Source: SHZL01 sp963815185 (GTDB lineage Bacteria; Pseudomonadota; Gammaproteobacteria; Xanthomonadales; SZUA-36). From it: a DNA stretch of 64,000 nt. The position numbers and the translations under genes are program-made. This document shows, piece after piece, positions 37,840-45,649 of the stretch. Location of the stretch: assembly GCA_963815185.1 (NCBI GenBank), contig CAWFGC010000018.1, positions 35,815 to 99,814 on the forward strand, given 5' to 3'. The stretch's first letter is position 1. Every line of letters begins with the position of its first letter. The notes beneath the pieces were generated by a model. The model was not told the origin of the DNA. It did not search any database and worked only from the letters and a program-made list of their open reading frames with translations.

Positions 37840-38606
37840 CCGACAGTCCGCTGCAGATATTTTCTTTGCGTGATGAGCGTGTGCTCGGCCTGCGCCTGGC
37901 GCGGCCCAAGGCCAACATCATCGACGGCGCAATGATCGGTGCATTGAGTGACGCGGTCGCGATTGGCTGCGGCAATGAGCGGCTGAAAGCCCTTCTGCTG
38001 TGCGCCGAAGGCCCGCACTTCAGTTTCGGCGCCAGTGTCGAGGAGCACATGCCGGATCAGTGTGCGGCGATGCTCGGGAGTCTCCACCGTCTGGTTTTGC
38101 AGCTCGTCGGGTTTCCGGTCCCGGTACTGGTGGCCGTGCCGGGGCAGTGCCTGGGCGCCGGCCTCGAAGTCGCGGCGGCGGGCCATCTGCTGTTTGCCGC
38201 GCCTGATGCCAAGCTGGGCCAGCCCGAGATCAAGCTTGGCGTGTTCGCGCCGGCCGCCTCCTGCCTGCTGCCCTTGCGTATCGGGCAGATGGCCGCCGAA
38301 GACATCCTGCTTTCAGGCCGCAGTCTGAGCGCCGAGGAAGGACAGCACGCCGGGCTGGTGACGGCGATCGCCGAGGATCCGGAAGCGGCTGCGCTGCACT
38401 ACTACGACAGCCACCTCGCCGAGCTCAGCGCCAGTTCACTGCGTCTGGCTGTCCGCGCCGCGCGTGCCAATTTTGCCTTACAGGTGCAGCAACGGCTGGC
38501 GGAAGTCGAGGCCCTGTACCTGCAGGACCTGATGTCCACCCAGGATGCCATCGAAGGGCTGACGGCGTTCATCGCCAAGCGGCCGGCCGAGTGGAAGGAT
38601 CAATAA
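37836..38606 (+). CDS. dch: Cyclohexa-1,5-diene-1-carbonyl-CoA hydratase
   Basis: A 256-residue crotonase-fold enzyme with the oxyanion-hole segments LLCAEGPHFSFGASVEEHM and VPGQCLGAGLEVAAAGHLLFA, and AKLGQPEIKLGVFAPAAS. It hydrates the cyclic dienoyl-CoA made by benzoyl-CoA reductase. Its position between had and oah and the FSFGASVEEHMP sequence support the assignment over a general enoyl-CoA hydratase. It starts at the had stop (ATGA). Confidence 0.9.
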   Translation: MTDSPLQIFSLRDERVLGLRLARPKANIIDGAMIGALSDAVAIGCGNERLKALLLCAEGPHFSFGASVEEHMPDQCAAMLGSLHRLVLQLVGFPVPVLVAVPGQCLGAGLEVAAAGHLLFAAPDAKLGQPEIKLGVFAPAASCLLPLRIGQMAAEDILLSGRSLSAEEGQHAGLVTAIAEDPEAAALHYYDSHLAELSASSLRLAVRAARANFALQVQQRLAEVEALYLQDLMSTQDAIEGLTAFIAKRPAEWKDQ

Positions 38607-38635
38607 TTTTTGACTTAGCAAGAGGTAAATACAGA

Positions 38636-39766
38636 ATGAATCAGTCGACCGCGGCCATTGCCGGCCAAACGGCACCGGAACACCTTGTTGACCATAACCT
38701 GGCTCCTCAGCCGGATTGCGCGGAAGTTCTCTACGAGAAACGCCCCGCGACGGCGGCGGATGGAAAGCCGATCGAGGGTTTGTATAACGCCTGGATCACC
38801 CTGAACAACCCCGGGCAGTACAATTCCTACACCACCGACATGGTCAAGGCCGTGATCCTGGCCTTTCGCCGGGCTTCCAATGCGCGCGACGTCAGCGCCG
38901 TGGTCTTCACCGGCGCCGGCGACAAGGCCTTCTGCACCGGTGGCAATACCAAGGAATACGCCGAATACTACGCCGGCAATCCCGAGGAATACCGCCAGTA
39001 CATGCGCCTGTTCAACGACATGGTGTCGGGCATTTTTGCCTGTGACAAGCCGGTGATCTGCCGCGTCAACGGCATGCGCATCGGCGGCGGGCAGGAAATC
39101 GGCATGGCCTGCGATTTCACCATCGCCCAGGACCTGGCGAATTTCGGCCAGGCCGGCCCCAAACACGGATCAGCCGCGATCGGCGGATCGACGGATTTTC
39201 TCCCGGTGATGATCGGCTGCGAACAGGCGATGATTTCCGGAACGCTGTGTGAGCCGTTTTCCGCGCACAAGGCGTACCGCCTGGGCATCGCCGCGGAAAT
39301 CGTTCCCGCACTGAAGGTCAATGGCGAGTTCGTGCCCAATCCACTGGTGATCACCGACCGCTTCCTGGACGATTACGGCCGCATCGTGCACGGCGAGTTC
39401 AAGACCGGTGAAGCGCGTAAACAGGGAATGAACCTGTTGAAGCAGGGCGAGATCGACCTCAGCCTGCTGGACCAGAGCGTGGAGAAATTTTGCGCCAAAT
39501 TGATGCTCACCTTCCCCAATTGCCTGACCAAGAGCCTGGAAGAACTGCGCAAACCCAAGCTCGAATCATGGAATCGCAACCACGAAGACTCACGGGCCTG
39601 GCTGGCGCTCAACATGATGGCTGAAGCACACGCCGGCTTTCGCGCTTTTAACGAAGGCAATCGCGAGGTCGGGCGCGAAATCGATTTCATCGCCCTGCGT
39701 CAGGCTCTGGCAGTGGGAACCCCGTGGACCGCTGAATTGATCGAAAGTCTGATGCCAGGGGCTTGA
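38636..39766 (+). CDS. oah: 6-Oxocyclohex-1-ene-1-carbonyl-CoA hydrolase (ring opening)
   Basis: A 376-residue crotonase-family hydrolase. Distinctive sequences include YNAWITLNNPGQYNSYTTDM, GAGDKAFCTGGNTKEYAEYY and RVNGMRIGGGQEIGMACDFT. The enzyme adds water and cleaves the ring to 3-hydroxypimelyl-CoA. The extra length against ordinary hydratases is typical of Oah. AAGAGG lies about 10 bases before the ATG at 38636, 29 bp after dch. It is the last gene of the hcr-had-dch-oah operon and converges on padI. Confidence 0.95.
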   Translation: MNQSTAAIAGQTAPEHLVDHNLAPQPDCAEVLYEKRPATAADGKPIEGLYNAWITLNNPGQYNSYTTDMVKAVILAFRRASNARDVSAVVFTGAGDKAFCTGGNTKEYAEYYAGNPEEYRQYMRLFNDMVSGIFACDKPVICRVNGMRIGGGQEIGMACDFTIAQDLANFGQAGPKHGSAAIGGSTDFLPVMIGCEQAMISGTLCEPFSAHKAYRLGIAAEIVPALKVNGEFVPNPLVITDRFLDDYGRIVHGEFKTGEARKQGMNLLKQGEIDLSLLDQSVEKFCAKLMLTFPNCLTKSLEELRKPKLESWNRNHEDSRAWLALNMMAEAHAGFRAFNEGNREVGREIDFIALRQALAVGTPWTAELIESLMPGA

Positions 39767-39773
39767 GACCAGG

Positions 39774-39801
39774 GCCTGTCAACAGGCTTCGGGAGACTCC
39801 C
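39774..39801. terminator. Twin hairpins between convergent oah and padI
   Basis: Two small stems lie in the 34-bp gap: GCCTG-TCAA-CAGGC (39774-39787) and GGGAG-A-CTCCC (39791-39801). Neither has a following T-run, so they are not classical intrinsic terminators, but their placement between converging operons suggests a bidirectional stop or RNA end protection. Confidence 0.35.
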
Positions 39802-40676
39802 TAGGATGCCCCGGCGCGTTGCTGCAGGCGCGCCCACTCCTGATCGACGCCGCTTTGTATCGCGGCAATATCCTGCGCGCTAAGATGCCGGTAACGCTTT
39901 TGCTCGCTGAGATAGGCATCTACGGGAGCAGACTTGTTGGCCTCGTTCAGCGTGTATTTGACGCCGTCTTCAACTTCGTAGAGCGGAAACACGCCGGCTT
40001 CGACCGCCAGACGGGAGACCTTGATACCGGAATTTTCCGCCACACCCCATCCGGGCAGGCAGGGAATGAGCACGATGATGACCTTGGTGCCGCGGATGTC
40101 CTTGGCCTTTTTTACCTTTTTTACGAAGTCCTCGACGTGCGCCGCGCTGGCGGTGGCGACATAGGGGATATGATGCGCCGCCAGGATCTCGACCAGGTTT
40201 TTCTTCGGCGATAACTTCCCGGCCGGGGTGGACCCGGTTACTGCCTGCAAGGGCGTGGACGAACTCTTCTGGCCACCGGTGTTCATGTAACCTTCGTTGT
40301 CGAAGCAGATATAAAGAATATCTTCGTTACGCTCGATCGCAGAGGACAAAGACTGAAAGCCGATATCATAGGTGCCGCCGTCTCCGGCGAGGCACAGCAC
40401 GGTGGTGTCGGGCTTGCCCTGGGCCATCAGTGAGCGTTTGACCCCGCTGGCGGAGGCTGCCGCGGCTTCCAAAGTGGTATGGAAGGTTGGAATGGACAGC
40501 GAACTGTTGGGATAGCCGCCACAGATAATCGCGCCGCAGGAAGGCGGGACCACCGCAACCGCGTCGCGGCCCACGGCATTGATGATGATGCGCAATGACA
40601 GCGATTCAATGCAGCCGCCACAGGCGAAATGCCCCGACTTGAACAATCCCTCGTCTTCGTATTCTGCGTAATTCAA
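39801..40676 (-). CDS. padI: Phenylglyoxylate dehydrogenase beta subunit (ThDP-binding)
   Basis: A 291-residue thiamine-diphosphate subunit of the 2-oxoacid:acceptor oxidoreductase family. Features are FKSGHFACGGCIESLSLR with Cys ligands, VAVVPPSCGAII and the ThDP motif GDGGTYDIGFQSLSSAI ... CFDNEGYMNTGGQKS. The likely start is TTG at 40676 (LNYAEYEDEG), four bases after the padG stop; an in-frame extension to 40724 overlaps padG and is less likely. With the other pad subunits it converts phenylglyoxylate, CoA and NAD+ to benzoyl-CoA and CO2. Confidence 0.87.
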   Translation of the reverse strand: MNYAEYEDEGLFKSGHFACGGCIESLSLRIIINAVGRDAVAVVPPSCGAIICGGYPNSSLSIPTFHTTLEAAAASASGVKRSLMAQGKPDTTVLCLAGDGGTYDIGFQSLSSAIERNEDILYICFDNEGYMNTGGQKSSSTPLQAVTGSTPAGKLSPKKNLVEILAAHHIPYVATASAAHVEDFVKKVKKAKDIRGTKVIIVLIPCLPGWGVAENSGIKVSRLAVEAGVFPLYEVEDGVKYTLNEANKSAPVDAYLSEQKRYRHLSAQDIAAIQSGVDQEWARLQQRAGAS

Positions 40677-40680
40677 GATC

Positions 40681-41880
40681 CTAATCCACCCAAATTGAGG
40701 CAACAGCCGGTTCGCTGTCGCCATATTGCAGCGCCAGTTGCTGGATTTTTTCCGGCGTCACGTTGACGCCGCCAACGCCGGCCAATAAACCGTGAACGCG
40801 CGGCCCGTTTCGGAGACCGTAAAGGGCCGCCTTGATTTCCTGGTGCAAAATGCCGCCGAGACCCGGTGAGTAATTGCGATCCAGCACAATGACATTGGGC
40901 ACATCCTTCAGCGCCGCGATCACCTGCTCATTGGGAAACGGCCGGAACAGCCTGATTTTCAACAAACCCACGGCATGACCCTGATCGCGCAGCGCATCGA
41001 CGGCCTCACGCACCGTGCCGCACATGCTGCCCAAGGTCACCAACACCGACTGCGCGCCCTCGGTCCGGTACGCTTCGATAATGCCATATTCGCGCCCGGT
41101 CAGTTCAAGCCAGGCTGCGTGCGCGCTGGCGCAGGCGGCAAACGCCTGATTCAGCGCTTCGCCCATTTCCCGCCTGACGCGGTTATAGGTCGTCTGATCG
41201 ACCGGAGCGCCGAAAGACTGCCCCAGATCGGTGTCCAGCTTGTGGCTGATTTGGAATTCCGGCAGGAAGTCGTCAACGCAGGCCTGGGCTGGCACTTCCA
41301 CCAGTTCCATCGAATGGGAAACGTAAAACGCATCATGGCTGACCATCACCGGCATGCCAATTTCCTCGGCAACCCGGAAGGCCTGAATGACCGTATCGAT
41401 GGATTCCTGTGGCGACTCGGAATAGAGCTGCGCCCAACCGGTATCGCGTTGCGCAAGGCTGTCCGTTTGATCCGGCCAAAACCCCCAGGGGGAGGCCACG
41501 GTGCGGTTCACATTGAACATCACGATAGGCGCATGCGCCCCGGCCGCGTAGTGCAGCACTTCGTGCATCAGCAACAGGCCCTGCGACGAAGTCGCGGTAA
41601 AAACCCTCGAACCCGTCAGCGAGGCGGTGACACAGGCAGATATCGCCGAATGCTCCGATTCCGGAGCGATAATCTCGGCGGTAATTTCGCCGGCCGAATG
41701 AAATTCGGTAATCTTTTCCAATATCGGCGTTTGCGGGGTAATCGGGTAGACCGGAATCACATTCGGCCGCGCCAGTTTCACGCCCCAGGCGACTGCATGA
41801 TTGCCGGTAAGCAGCATGGGCGTGCCGGCCGCGGCGGGCAAAGTCCTCTCACGCGTCTTTTGCGATGGCCGGGGCATCAT
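40681..41880 (-). CDS. padG: Phenylglyoxylate dehydrogenase alpha subunit
   Basis: A 399-residue alpha subunit of the 2-oxoacid oxidoreductase family, with VIPVYPITPQTPILEKITEF, ESEHSAISACVTASLTGSR, ATSSQGLLLMHEVLHYAAGA and a late GSMCGTVREAVDAL. An apparent 946-residue open frame joins it to the upstream flavoprotein gene, but that is caused by a frameshift. The natural start is the ATG at 41880, which overlaps the restored upstream stop (ATGA). The order here is E, H+F, G, I. Confidence 0.88.
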   Translation of the reverse strand: MMPRPSQKTRERTLPAAAGTPMLLTGNHAVAWGVKLARPNVIPVYPITPQTPILEKITEFHSAGEITAEIIAPESEHSAISACVTASLTGSRVFTATSSQGLLLMHEVLHYAAGAHAPIVMFNVNRTVASPWGFWPDQTDSLAQRDTGWAQLYSESPQESIDTVIQAFRVAEEIGMPVMVSHDAFYVSHSMELVEVPAQACVDDFLPEFQISHKLDTDLGQSFGAPVDQTTYNRVRREMGEALNQAFAACASAHAAWLELTGREYGIIEAYRTEGAQSVLVTLGSMCGTVREAVDALRDQGHAVGLLKIRLFRPFPNEQVIAALKDVPNVIVLDRNYSPGLGGILHQEIKAALYGLRNGPRVHGLLAGVGGVNVTPEKIQQLALQYGDSEPAVASIWVD

Positions 41881-43521
41881 AATTCTTCCTGCATCACAAT
41901 CGTGCCCGTTGGGCATTCCGCGGCGCACAGTCCGCAACCCTTGCAGTAATCGGTTTTGACCTCGTAGCCCATGTTCCAGTTTGGTGATGGCCATGTCCGG
42001 GCAGTAGAAGTAACAGTTGTCACAGAAAATGCAGTGACCACAGCTAAAACAGCGATCGGCTTCCGTCGCGGCTTGTTCGGCACTCAGTCCACGCTGCACT
42101 TCAACGAAACTCTTGAGCCGCTCTTCCAGTAATTCAGCGCCCTGGATTTCCCGTCTGGCTTCGCTCTGATAATGGGTGTTGATCGCCTGGTAAGGCACTT
42201 CAGGCTGCCCGGCAGTAGCAGCGGTGAGCGACTGATTGAAATAGTGCTCGATGTCCCTGGCGGCACGTTTCCCCATGCCGATCGCCTGGGTGACGAACCG
42301 GTCCAGGCTGGCCAAATCACCGCCGGCGAAAACGCCTTCCATGCGGGTCCGGTGATGACTGTCGATCGGGATGACCGGGCTGTCCTCGGCGGATAAGGCG
42401 GACCAGGTGTCCAGCGCCACTTCCTGACCCAGGGCGGGCACAATGGCATTGGCCTCGAGCTTGAATTCGCTGCCCGCGATCGGCGTGACCTTGAACTGTC
42501 CCCTCACCGTGCCCGCTTCGAACTCGACCCGTATACAGCTCAGCTCCAAAACCCCGCCCGCATGGGCTTTCACGGTTTGCAGCATCGCCTGGTCAAAAAA
42601 CCGGACGCCTTCCTCGACGGCTTCCACCACTTCTTCGCGTTGCGCCGGCAACAGCGCCTCCGGCTCGAGCGACAACACGCTGACCTGTTTGTCGAGCCGG
42701 CGCGCCGTTCGGGCCACATCCATGGCTGCGCTGCCGCCGCCGATAACGACCACGTGGTCGCCAAGCTGAACCGGCTCTCCCATGTTGGTTGCGGCGAGGA
42801 ATTTCGCGCTATCCATCACCCAGGGCTGACTGTAATCCAGACCCGGCAGTTTTTTCGAGCGGCCGGCGCCGATCGCCAGATACACCGCGTCAAACTCTTC
42901 ACGCAATTTCTGCACCGCGTCCGCATCCATCTCACCCAGCCCGGATTTGACGTCGACACCCAGATCGATGATGCGTTTGATTTCCCCATCCAGGACGCTT
43001 TTGGCCAGGCGATAGGAAGGAATGCCGTAACGCATCAAGCCGCCCAGGTTCTCGTGGGCCTCGAACAAGGTAACTGCGTAGCCACGCCGGCGCAGTTGAT
43101 AGGCGGCAGACAACCCGGACGGGCCGCCACCGACCACCGCAATTTTCTCTTTCCGCGTAATGCCGGCTTCCGGGATGGCCCAGTGTTCGTCCAGGGCCAC
43201 GTCACCGACAAAACGTTCGAGGCTGCAAATCGCTACCGCCTCATCCATGTCCTTGCGATTGCAAGGGCTTTCACAGGGGTGGTGACAGATGCGCCCGGCG
43301 ATGGACGGAAACGGATTGTTGTCCATCAGGGTCAGCCAGGCGGCATGGTAATCCTTTGCTTTCACCTGCTGGATCCAGGTGGCGATGTCGCCATTTACCG
43401 GACAGGCGTTTTGGCACGGGGAAGGGGTATCGAGGTAAACGGGCAGCTCGCTGCGCCACGTGCCCGTCATGTTGACTTCGGTGGTCCGGGTGGTCCACAA
43501 AGGTGAAGGCAACTTGTTCAT
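41877..43521 (-). CDS. padH: Phenylglyoxylate dehydrogenase flavoprotein fused to a ferredoxin domain (frameshifted)
   Basis: A 547-residue GltD-like electron-transfer protein once one extra base near 41976 is removed. The N-terminal Cys-rich domain (PCQNACPVNGD, HPCESPCNR) is followed by FAD-binding IAVVGGGPSGLSAAYQL and NAD-binding VVVIGGGSAAMDVA. The C-terminus is a two-[4Fe-4S] domain (CGHCIFCDNCYFYCP, then in the shifted frame CKGCGLCAAECPTG). In Azoarcus the ferredoxin-like delta subunit (PadF) is, as I recall, a separate gene; here it appears fused to the epsilon subunit. It passes electrons from the 2-oxoacid site to NAD+. The restored stop overlaps padG. Confidence 0.82.
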
Positions 43522-43524
43522 CCG

Positions 43525-44076
43525 TTAGATCCTCACCCCTTGCGCCTCCTGCGTCAACTGGTAGGCCTGTTTGCAGGACGCCAGGTTCTCCTGTTTTTTG
43601 ACCGGCGCCGTTTCTTCCACGACCTGGTTGAGCATGGCTATGGAAGGCCGGCCCAGGGCGCCGGCAAAGGCACCCAGTAACGCCGAGTTCACAATGCGTC
43701 CCATCGCATTGTCTTTGGCAATGGCGATGCCATCGATGGTTACAATCCTGCAGTCACCCAATGCTGCATAGGTTTCAGCCGAATTCCGCGAATTGACCAC
43801 GACCAGGGTATCCGGGCCGGCAAATTGTGCCAGCAACCCGGGTAAAAGGCTGTCATCGAAGCACAATATGGCTGAGGCGCGTTCAATGCTGCAACGCCGG
43901 CGAATCGGCTGATCATCCACGCGCAAAAAGGAACTCACCGGGGTGCCACGCCGCGCGCCGCCGTAGGTCGCAAAAGTCTGCACGAACTTTCCTTCGGCGA
44001 AAAACGCCATGGCCAACTGGTTGCCGGCGGTTTGGGCGCCCTGGCCGCCCCGGCCCTGAATCAGTATCTCAAGCAT
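43525..44076 (-). CDS. padE: Phenylglyoxylate dehydrogenase gamma subunit
   Basis: A 183-residue gamma subunit with EILIQGRGGQGAQTAGNQLA at the start and YGGARRGTPVSSFLRVDD, both typical of pyruvate/2-oxoacid:ferredoxin oxidoreductase gamma domains. It is uninterrupted. Its ATG overlaps the restored end of padD by 8 bases and it precedes padH by 3 bases, so it is the junction between the phenylacetyl-CoA oxidising genes and the phenylglyoxylate dehydrogenase genes within one operon. Confidence 0.88.
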   Translation of the reverse strand: MLEILIQGRGGQGAQTAGNQLAMAFFAEGKFVQTFATYGGARRGTPVSSFLRVDDQPIRRRCSIERASAILCFDDSLLPGLLAQFAGPDTLVVVNSRNSAETYAALGDCRIVTIDGIAIAKDNAMGRIVNSALLGAFAGALGRPSIAMLNQVVEETAPVKKQENLASCKQAYQLTQEAQGVRI

Positions 44077-44987
44077 GGGATTTGGTCCCCGGCGGTTTTT
44101 GCCATTCCTGCCTGGCGGACTGGCCGCTCACACCCTGGCCGCGAATGGGCATCGTGGGGATCGCGAAGCCCTGCGTATGGGCGGCGCGGGTGATGATGAC
44201 GGCTTTGGAGAACCATCCGGCCACGGCCGCCAAACCTCCGGCCGCAGGCACCAGGAAAGCATTCAAGCCAGGTTTCAGGGCGGCCACAACCAGCAGGATA
44301 ATGGGCAGGAAATGCCCTGCCGACAGAAAAATCCCACTGATGCCATTGATCACTGCCAAACTGTCTTGCGGGGTGCGACCTTGCTGCAGACCGTGCGTGT
44401 AACGCAACCAGGTCACCAATCTCATTACCAACAGCAGCGCAAAGGCGGCCTGGACTACCGGACTGGCCAATGCGGGGAAACAAATAGCCAAACCCATTCC
44501 TTCGGTCAATCCCGTTGCCATGAGGTAGGGAATCAATGCCGGGTGCGCCCAGGAAGGAATGCCTTTGGCGCCCTGCAGCATCCGCGCCTGGCAGTACAGA
44601 TAACCCGCGGCGATCATGCCGATAAGGCTGGTAACGATCAGGCCGCCGGACCGCGGAAAATAGACCAGGGTCAGCGCTCCCAGCAAGAAACAGTGGCAGC
44701 GAGAGAATCCCTTCACGCGTCATCCAGGACGTTTGCGGATTGAAAAACAGGTTCATCGAACGCCACGGCCGGCCAATTTCCAGCCACACCATCAACAGGC
44801 CAAAAGCGATGCAAACCAGGCCCAGCGCAACGGCGCCAAAATAAGGGTATCCGAACCAGGCCAGAACCGCCGCTGTGATCAACAGGCCGGTACCGGTGCC
44901 GCCGCCGATGAAATTGCAGGCTGCGCGCAAATCCCAGGAAGTTTGCAGGCGGGGCAGGGGGCCTTTGCCTTTGAATGCGCTGGTCAC
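44069..44987 (-). CDS. padD: Phenylacetyl-CoA:acceptor oxidoreductase membrane subunit (frameshifted)
   Basis: An NrfD/PsrC-like membrane subunit of about 305 residues. The N-terminal frame (WDLRAACNFIGGGTGTGLLI; VWLEIGRPWRSMNLFFNPQ) runs to LSLPLF. Removal of one T from a TTT at about 44689 continues LLGALTLVYFPRSGG through further helices to the TGA at 44069. About eight hydrophobic helices are visible. It would anchor PadBC and hand electrons to quinone. The GTG start overlaps the padC stop. Confidence 0.85.
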
Positions 44988-45649
44988 GGCAAATCCACCC
45001 CGTCTTTATCATCCCAGATATAGTAGAAGCCGGGTTCGGTGCCCAATTCTTCATGCATGCGGAAATATTCGGATCGTTCCAGCAGCTTGTTTATCTCGCT
45101 TTCCGGGTCGTCCTTGTCGCCAAAAATCAGGGCGCCGGTAATACAGGAGTTGACGCAGGCCGGCGAAGCGTCCGGATGCTCGCCGGCTTTGTGCCCCTGG
45201 GCCACGCCCGCTTCCACCACGTCGCTGCAGAAGGTGCATTTTTGCGCGACGCCGATGGTTGCCTTGTTCAGCCTTTTCGCTTCGTTGGGCATGGCCTCGT
45301 CGCCATAGGCAAACTCTTCTTTCCCCACCCTGAAGCGGGCATCGTACGGACAGGCAACCGCACAATAGGCGCAACCGAAACAGAGGTCATAATCGATCTG
45401 TACGGTTCCGTCCTCTTTGGTGAATGTGGCCTTGGTCGGACACACGTGCTGACAGGGCGGGTTGGCGCAATGCTGGCAACCGGTGGGCAGGAATACCCGG
45501 TGGACATCGGGATATTCGCCCACTTCAATGTCCAGTACGCGGCGCCACTGAACGCCCGGCGGTGTGCCATTGGCCAGTTTGCAGGCCGCGGTACAGGTTT
45601 GACAGCCAATACAGCGGCGCAGGTCGGCGGCCATGACGTAGCGGGTCAT
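44984..45649 (-). CDS. padC: Phenylacetyl-CoA:acceptor oxidoreductase iron-sulfur subunit
   Basis: A 221-residue DmsB/NrfC-type protein with four [4Fe-4S] motifs: CIGCQTCTAACK, the CQHCANPPCQHVCP motif, CFGCAYCAVACPYDAR, and CTFCSDVV with CVNSCITGAL. The ATG at 45649 is preceded by GGAGGTACGTC and overlaps the padB stop, so the longer open frame to 45811 is not used. It transfers electrons between the molybdenum subunit PadB and the membrane subunit PadD. It has no Tat signal, in line with a cytoplasmic complex. Confidence 0.92.
   Translation of the reverse strand: MTRYVMAADLRRCIGCQTCTAACKLANGTPPGVQWRRVLDIEVGEYPDVHRVFLPTGCQHCANPPCQHVCPTKATFTKEDGTVQIDYDLCFGCAYCAVACPYDARFRVGKEEFAYGDEAMPNEAKRLNKATIGVAQKCTFCSDVVEAGVAQGHKAGEHPDASPACVNSCITGALIFGDKDDPESEINKLLERSEYFRMHEELGTEPGFYYIWDDKDGVDLP

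Noticed and set aside
40681..43521. A 946-codon open frame suggesting a flavoprotein fused to the 2-oxoacid oxidoreductase alpha subunit
   Set aside because: The second ferredoxin motif is in another frame and ends in a stop that overlaps the alpha-subunit ATG. Removing one base near 41976 gives two normal genes, so the fusion is an artefact.
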